From Candidatus Pelagibacter sp. (lineage in GTDB: Bacteria; Pseudomonadota; Alphaproteobacteria; Pelagibacterales; Pelagibacteraceae), in assembly GCA_028222435.1 (NCBI GenBank), contig JAOIST010000016.1:1-9295 (forward strand): a stretch of 9,295 nucleotides of DNA. The letters run 5' to 3'. The notes beneath the pieces were generated by a model that did not search any database, had not been told where the DNA came from, and saw only the letters and a program-made list of their open reading frames with translations. Each line of letters begins with the position of its first letter. Position 1 is the stretch's first letter. Below, piece by piece: positions 5,816-9,295 of this stretch. The position numbers were made by a program, and so were the translations under genes.

Positions 5816-7922
5816 AGAAAATTTTTCACCTGAGTATCCTGGTGCAGTTTCATTATTTGTTTATGAAACAACAAAAATAAGTAAATATAAAAAAGATATA
5901 ACCATTTTTGGCAATACAAATTTTAAAAAAATATTTAATATAAAGTACAAAAACATAGATTTAAAAAAAAAGATTTTTTCAAGTCAAACTAAACTTTATG
6001 TAAATAAATTCATTAATTTAGAAAAAAAATATAACTCACAAATAATAGAGGTACATAACAGACCTAGTTATATTCATATATTAAAGTCTAAAACAAAAAA
6101 TAAAATTTTAACACTTTTCTTTCATAATGACCCCTTGTCAATGGAGGGCTCAAAAACAATAGAACAAAGAAAAAGCCTTTTAAAATACTGTTATAAGATA
6201 ATTTTTAACAGTTCTTGGTCAAAAAAAAGATTTTTAGAAGGTTTGGATAATAAGTTTATAAATAGTAATAAACTTTTAATATTTTATCAATCAGCAAAAA
6301 AAGGATCATATTCATTAATTAAAAAGAAAAAAAAATGGATTACATTTGTTGGTAAACTTAATAGAGCTAAGGGTTATGATATATTTGCAAAATCAATCGT
6401 ACTAATCTTAAATAAGTATCCGCAATGGAAAGCAATTATTATTGGTGATGAAAAAAGAGAAAAAATAAATCTTAAACATGAAAGAGCATCATTACTAGGA
6501 TTTAAAAAACATAACGATGTTTTAAATATTTTTAAAAAAACTAGTATTACAGTAGCTTGTTCTAGATGGGAAGAACCTTTTGGAAGAACTAGTTTGGAGG
6601 CTTCTGCAAATGGTTGTGCTGTCATAATAACTGATAGAGGAGGACTACCTGAAACAGTAACTGATGCAAAAATAATCAAAAAATTAAATGTTAAAAATTT
6701 ATCTAAAAATATTTCAGATCTTGTTAAAAATGATGTTTATAGAAAAAAGTTACAAACTTTATCAATTAAAAACTTTTATTTAACTCATAAATTTGTGACA
6801 AAATTAATTGACAGTTATAGAGATGAAAAGTTTTATTTTAAAAAGAATATTTTTTTAAAAAATAGTAGAAAAAATTTAAGAATTCTTCATGTCACAAATT
6901 TTAATGAACGTTTAGATGGTAGACTTTTTTTTAATACTGGAAGAAGATTAAATAATGGTTTTATAAGATTAGGCCATAGTGTATTAGGTTTCAGTGATAG
7001 AGATATACAAAAATACTATAAATCTTTTAGTGATTTTAAAGGATCTAAAACTTTAAACGATAAACTAAAAAAAACTTGCTATAATTATAAACCAGACCTG
7101 ATTGTTACAGGTCATGCTGATCTTTTATCAAGAGAACAAATTATTGAACTTAAGGAAGAAAATCCTAATACAAAGTTTGCCCAATGGTTTTTAGATCCAC
7201 TTAATAAAATGGGGCCTGATTACGAGAGAAATAAAACAAGAATAATGAATAAAATTGATTTAATGGACGCAACATTCGTAACAACATGTCCATCTGTTTT
7301 AAGTTTTTTACCAAAAAAAAGTAATAGTTTTTACATACCTAACCCTTGCGATAAATCTTTTGAAACTTTAAACAATTACACAAAATCATGCAGCGTTGAT
7401 GTATTTTTTGCGTTAAGTCATGGTGTACATAGAGGAAAATTAAAATTAGGAAAAATTGATGATAGAATTGTTTTTTTAGAAAACTTACAAAAATTAACTA
7501 CTGATGTTAAATACGATATTTACGGAATTAATAAAGTTCAACCGATTTGGGCAGATCATTATTTTAAAACAATTTCAAATGCTAAAATGGGATTAAATTT
7601 AAGTAGAGGCAAAACAATAAAATATTATAGTAGTGATAGAATAACTCAAATAGTGGGTAATGGACTAACTTGCTTAATAGATGAAAAAACCCAATATAAA
7701 AATTTTTTTAACGATGATGAAATGGTTTTTTATAAAAATATTAGTGATTTAGCGGAAAAAATAATGAAACTTTCCCGAGATGAAAAATTAAGAAAAAATA
7801 TAGGTAAAAAAGGAAAATTAAAGTATATGGAATTTTTTAACTCAACTTTAGTTTCAAATTATATTATTAATAAATCATTGAATGTTAATGATAAAAATAA
7901 ATATCTTTGGGAAAAAAATTGA
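5787..7922 (+). CDS. Two-domain glycosyltransferase: GT4-like plus CgeB-like halves
   Basis: A 711-residue protein, about twice the length of a single GT-B glycosyltransferase. Residues 1 to about 345 form a GT4-like enzyme: an N-terminal acceptor domain starting MKISILLPY, then FVGKLNRAKGYD (187-198), GLGFKK-like strand region near 237-241, and EPFGRTSLEA (263-272), the E-x7-E donor-sugar motif with Glu263 and Glu271. After a Lys-rich linker (about 346-362) a second unit starts with LRILHVTNFN (364-373) and ends with a region around SSDRITQIVGNGLTCLID (615-632), resembling the CgeB/Glyco_trans_1_2 type of GT-B domain; it has no E-x7-E motif. No signal peptide or membrane segment is obvious, so it should act in the cytoplasm or at the inner membrane face, making lipopolysaccharide, capsule or glycoprotein sugars. 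Strongly Lys/Asn/Ile-rich and A-rich DNA. The ATG lies inside the preceding gene. Donor and acceptor are unknown. Confidence 0.82.
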   Translation: MKISILLPYKENFSPEYPGAVSLFVYETTKISKYKKDITIFGNTNFKKIFNIKYKNIDLKKKIFSSQTKLYVNKFINLEKKYNSQIIEVHNRPSYIHILKSKTKNKILTLFFHNDPLSMEGSKTIEQRKSLLKYCYKIIFNSSWSKKRFLEGLDNKFINSNKLLIFYQSAKKGSYSLIKKKKKWITFVGKLNRAKGYDIFAKSIVLILNKYPQWKAIIIGDEKREKINLKHERASLLGFKKHNDVLNIFKKTSITVACSRWEEPFGRTSLEASANGCAVIITDRGGLPETVTDAKIIKKLNVKNLSKNISDLVKNDVYRKKLQTLSIKNFYLTHKFVTKLIDSYRDEKFYFKKNIFLKNSRKNLRILHVTNFNERLDGRLFFNTGRRLNNGFIRLGHSVLGFSDRDIQKYYKSFSDFKGSKTLNDKLKKTCYNYKPDLIVTGHADLLSREQIIELKEENPNTKFAQWFLDPLNKMGPDYERNKTRIMNKIDLMDATFVTTCPSVLSFLPKKSNSFYIPNPCDKSFETLNNYTKSCSVDVFFALSHGVHRGKLKLGKIDDRIVFLENLQKLTTDVKYDIYGINKVQPIWADHYFKTISNAKMGLNLSRGKTIKYYSSDRITQIVGNGLTCLIDEKTQYKNFFNDDEMVFYKNISDLAEKIMKLSRDEKLRKNIGKKGKLKYMEFFNSTLVSNYIINKSLNVNDKNKYLWEKN

Positions 7923-7945
7923 TGAATTTACAATAAAAATTATAA

Positions 7946-8827
7946 GTGAATAGATACTTAATTTTTCGTACTGATAGAGTAGGGGATTTCTTGATCTCTG
8001 CCATCCTTCTAAAATGCATTAAAAAAAATGATCCTTTTGCACATATAACTTTAATTGCTTCAAATAAAAATTTTTCATATATTAAGACTTTTCCGTATGT
8101 TGACTCTGTAATTCAACTAAATAACAATTTTTTGAGTAAAATCATAACTGTTTTCAAATTATTTAAATATAAATATCAAAATATTATTATTCACGATAAT
8201 AAGAATAGATCAAAATTTATTTCTTTTTTTTTAAAATCTAACAAAAAAATAAAAATTAAAAATGAAACAGAAATTACTCATATCGAAATAATAAAAGATA
8301 TTCTTAAAAGAATGAAATTTAATTATTTTGATGAAGCTTTAAATACTCTTGATCATCATAAGAAAAATAATGCTAATGATAAGGGATCAATTCAACTTCA
8401 TTTTGATGAAAAATGGATTTTTAATGATTATATAAAAAATTTTATAAGGATTGAACCTACTGAAATTGAATTAATTAATTTCATTAAAATGATAATTAAG
8501 AAGAGTGGAAAAAAAATAATAATTACTACAGGGATTAGATTGCCAAAAATAATGCAAAAAATAAAACCTATATTAAAAGAACTGGAAATTGAAATATACG
8601 AAGACTTAAATTTTTCTCTTTTAGAAAAAATTACTTCTAAATCAAGTATCTTAATATCTTGTCATGGAGCCATTTCTCATGTTGCCACAGCAAATAATAT
8701 TAGACAGATAGATATAATAGATAAATCTTATGACTATGGTAAATGGACTTGTCATTTTAGAAATTACAAACCTTTATACAGGGATAGTTTTAATTTTTTA
8801 TCAAATAAAATAGTAGAATTAATATGA
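7946..8827 (+). CDS. GT9/heptosyltransferase-like glycosyltransferase
   Basis: A 293-residue protein resembling the GT9 family, which transfers heptose or similar sugars from nucleotide donors during lipopolysaccharide core synthesis at the inner membrane. The N-terminus YLIFRTDRVGDFLIS (4-18) matches the family's opening strand and the catalytic-region Asp (Asp14) of RxGD. Near the C-terminus SCHGAISHVATANN (238-251) corresponds to the sGpxHlAaA donor-binding motif, with His245 conserved. It is shorter than typical WaaC/WaaF (about 320-350 residues), and the middle is poorly conserved and very Lys/Ile-rich. GTG 7946 is the start: an in-frame stop lies immediately upstream at 7943-7945, and later starts would remove the first motif. 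No clear Shine-Dalgarno sequence is seen. It follows the two-domain glycosyltransferase by 23 bases, and its TGA overlaps the next ATG. The specific sugar is not predictable. Confidence 0.75.
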   Translation: MNRYLIFRTDRVGDFLISAILLKCIKKNDPFAHITLIASNKNFSYIKTFPYVDSVIQLNNNFLSKIITVFKLFKYKYQNIIIHDNKNRSKFISFFLKSNKKIKIKNETEITHIEIIKDILKRMKFNYFDEALNTLDHHKKNNANDKGSIQLHFDEKWIFNDYIKNFIRIEPTEIELINFIKMIIKKSGKKIIITTGIRLPKIMQKIKPILKELEIEIYEDLNFSLLEKITSKSSILISCHGAISHVATANNIRQIDIIDKSYDYGKWTCHFRNYKPLYRDSFNFLSNKIVELI

Positions 8828-9295
8828 ATTTTTTAGACAAATACGACAATATTAAAAATATTCGTTTTAATTCATTTGAGAAAACATTAAAACTTTCTTT
8901 TGAAAGAGGGTTAAAAACAATAGTTGAAACTGGAACAGCAAGAGGTAAAACGAAATTTTTTTTTATAAAAAAATACAATTGGAAAGATGGCATGAGCACG
9001 CCTATGTTTGCTGAATATGCAAAATTTATAAAAGGTAAGTTGCATACGTGTGATATTTCGGCTAAAAATGTTGATAATGCTAGAAAATTTACTAGCGGTT
9101 TTTCTGATTATATTAAGTTTTATATTCAAGATAGCCTAATCTTTTTAAAAGAATTTAGTCTTCCTATTGATTTATTATATTTAGATTCACTTGATGGACA
9201 TAATCCAATTGCCGCTTCAAACCACCAATTAAAAGAAGCTCAAATAGCTGTAAAAAAGCTGCATGATAAATCATTAATTTTGCTTGATGATAAAG
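8824..9295 (+). CDS. SAM-dependent methyltransferase-like protein (partial, N-terminal)
   Basis: An open frame from ATG 8824 to the right edge encodes the first 157 residues. VETGTARGKT (34-43) fits the SAM-binding motif I (E-x-G-x-x-x-G), LHTCDIS (73-79) places Asp77 where the acidic ribose-binding residue is expected, and LLYLDSLDGH (117-126) followed by HQLKE (134-138) and LILLDDK (151-157) resemble class I methyltransferases of the Methyltransf_24-like group, which are often found beside sugar-biosynthesis genes. In related enzymes such aspartates bind a metal, so O-methylation of a sugar is one possibility. WKDGMST (53-59) sits in a loop after motif I. The ATGA overlap with the glycosyltransferase stop indicates translational coupling and membership of the same glycan gene run. 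The C-terminal part is missing, and the family could also be a catalytically altered relative. Confidence 0.7.
   Translation, partial: MNFLDKYDNIKNIRFNSFEKTLKLSFERGLKTIVETGTARGKTKFFFIKKYNWKDGMSTPMFAEYAKFIKGKLHTCDISAKNVDNARKFTSGFSDYIKFYIQDSLIFLKEFSLPIDLLYLDSLDGHNPIAASNHQLKEAQIAVKKLHDKSLILLDDK

Noticed and set aside
6374..6679. 101-codon minus-strand open frame inside the glycosyltransferase gene
   Set aside because: It runs opposite the conserved donor-site region of the GT4-like half and shows no motif of its own.
7922..7936. ATG overlapping the glycosyltransferase stop as the start of the next gene
   Set aside because: It encodes only four codons before TAA; the GTG at 7946 in another frame opens the supported GT9-like protein.
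8790..9129. Two short minus-strand open frames over the methyltransferase-like gene
   Set aside because: The + strand frame carries recognisable methyltransferase motifs and an ATGA junction; the opposite frames are rich in Phe/Leu/Ile as expected for reverse-strand reading of Lys-rich DNA.

Overview
The window reads as a piece of a compact, very AT-rich bacterial chromosome. Small or negative gene spacing, A/T-ending codons, Lys/Asn/Ile-rich proteins and the protein families present suggest a streamlined marine alphaproteobacterium of the SAR11/Pelagibacterales type. This is an inference from style and family resemblance; there is no rRNA or other marker gene here. Coding density is close to complete: nine genes are visible, seven whole and one cut at each edge. 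No stretch over 300 bases lacks a gene, and I see no tRNA, rRNA, CRISPR array, insertion sequence or clear strong terminator.

Left part (1-3268). The 3' end of a ROK-family sugar kinase/regulator gene runs in from the left on the + strand. It meets, tail to tail with an 8-base overlap, a minus-strand pair transcribed as iolD-like then Gfo/Idh/MocA dehydrogenase. The first is a thiamine-diphosphate hydrolase of the type that opens the trihydroxycyclohexanedione ring in inositol breakdown; the second is an NAD(P)-dependent sugar or polyol dehydrogenase.

Middle (3269-5548). A 49-base divergent gap separates that pair from a + strand pair, an aldehyde dehydrogenase resembling succinate-semialdehyde dehydrogenases and an HpcH/HpaI-type class II aldolase, overlapping by 4 bases. 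Together the four enzymes (dehydrogenase, C-C hydrolase, aldolase, aldehyde dehydrogenase) look like a small catabolic module for a cyclic polyol or sugar-acid-like compound. It is not the standard iol set: IolB, IolC, IolE, IolJ and IolA are not in the window, so the substrate and the order of steps are open.

Right part (5552-9295). A small GIY-YIG protein with a TTG start follows the aldolase after 3 bases and overlaps the next gene by 29 bases. Then come a large two-domain glycosyltransferase (GT4-like half fused to a CgeB-like half), a GT9/heptosyltransferase-like protein with a GTG start, and the first 157 residues of a SAM-methyltransferase-like protein. These look like surface-glycan genes. 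They are visibly more AT-rich than the catabolic genes, which suggests the edge of a variable cell-surface island. All six + strand genes from 3318 to the right edge are packed without room for an obvious internal promoter or terminator, so the metabolic and glycan genes may share a transcript.
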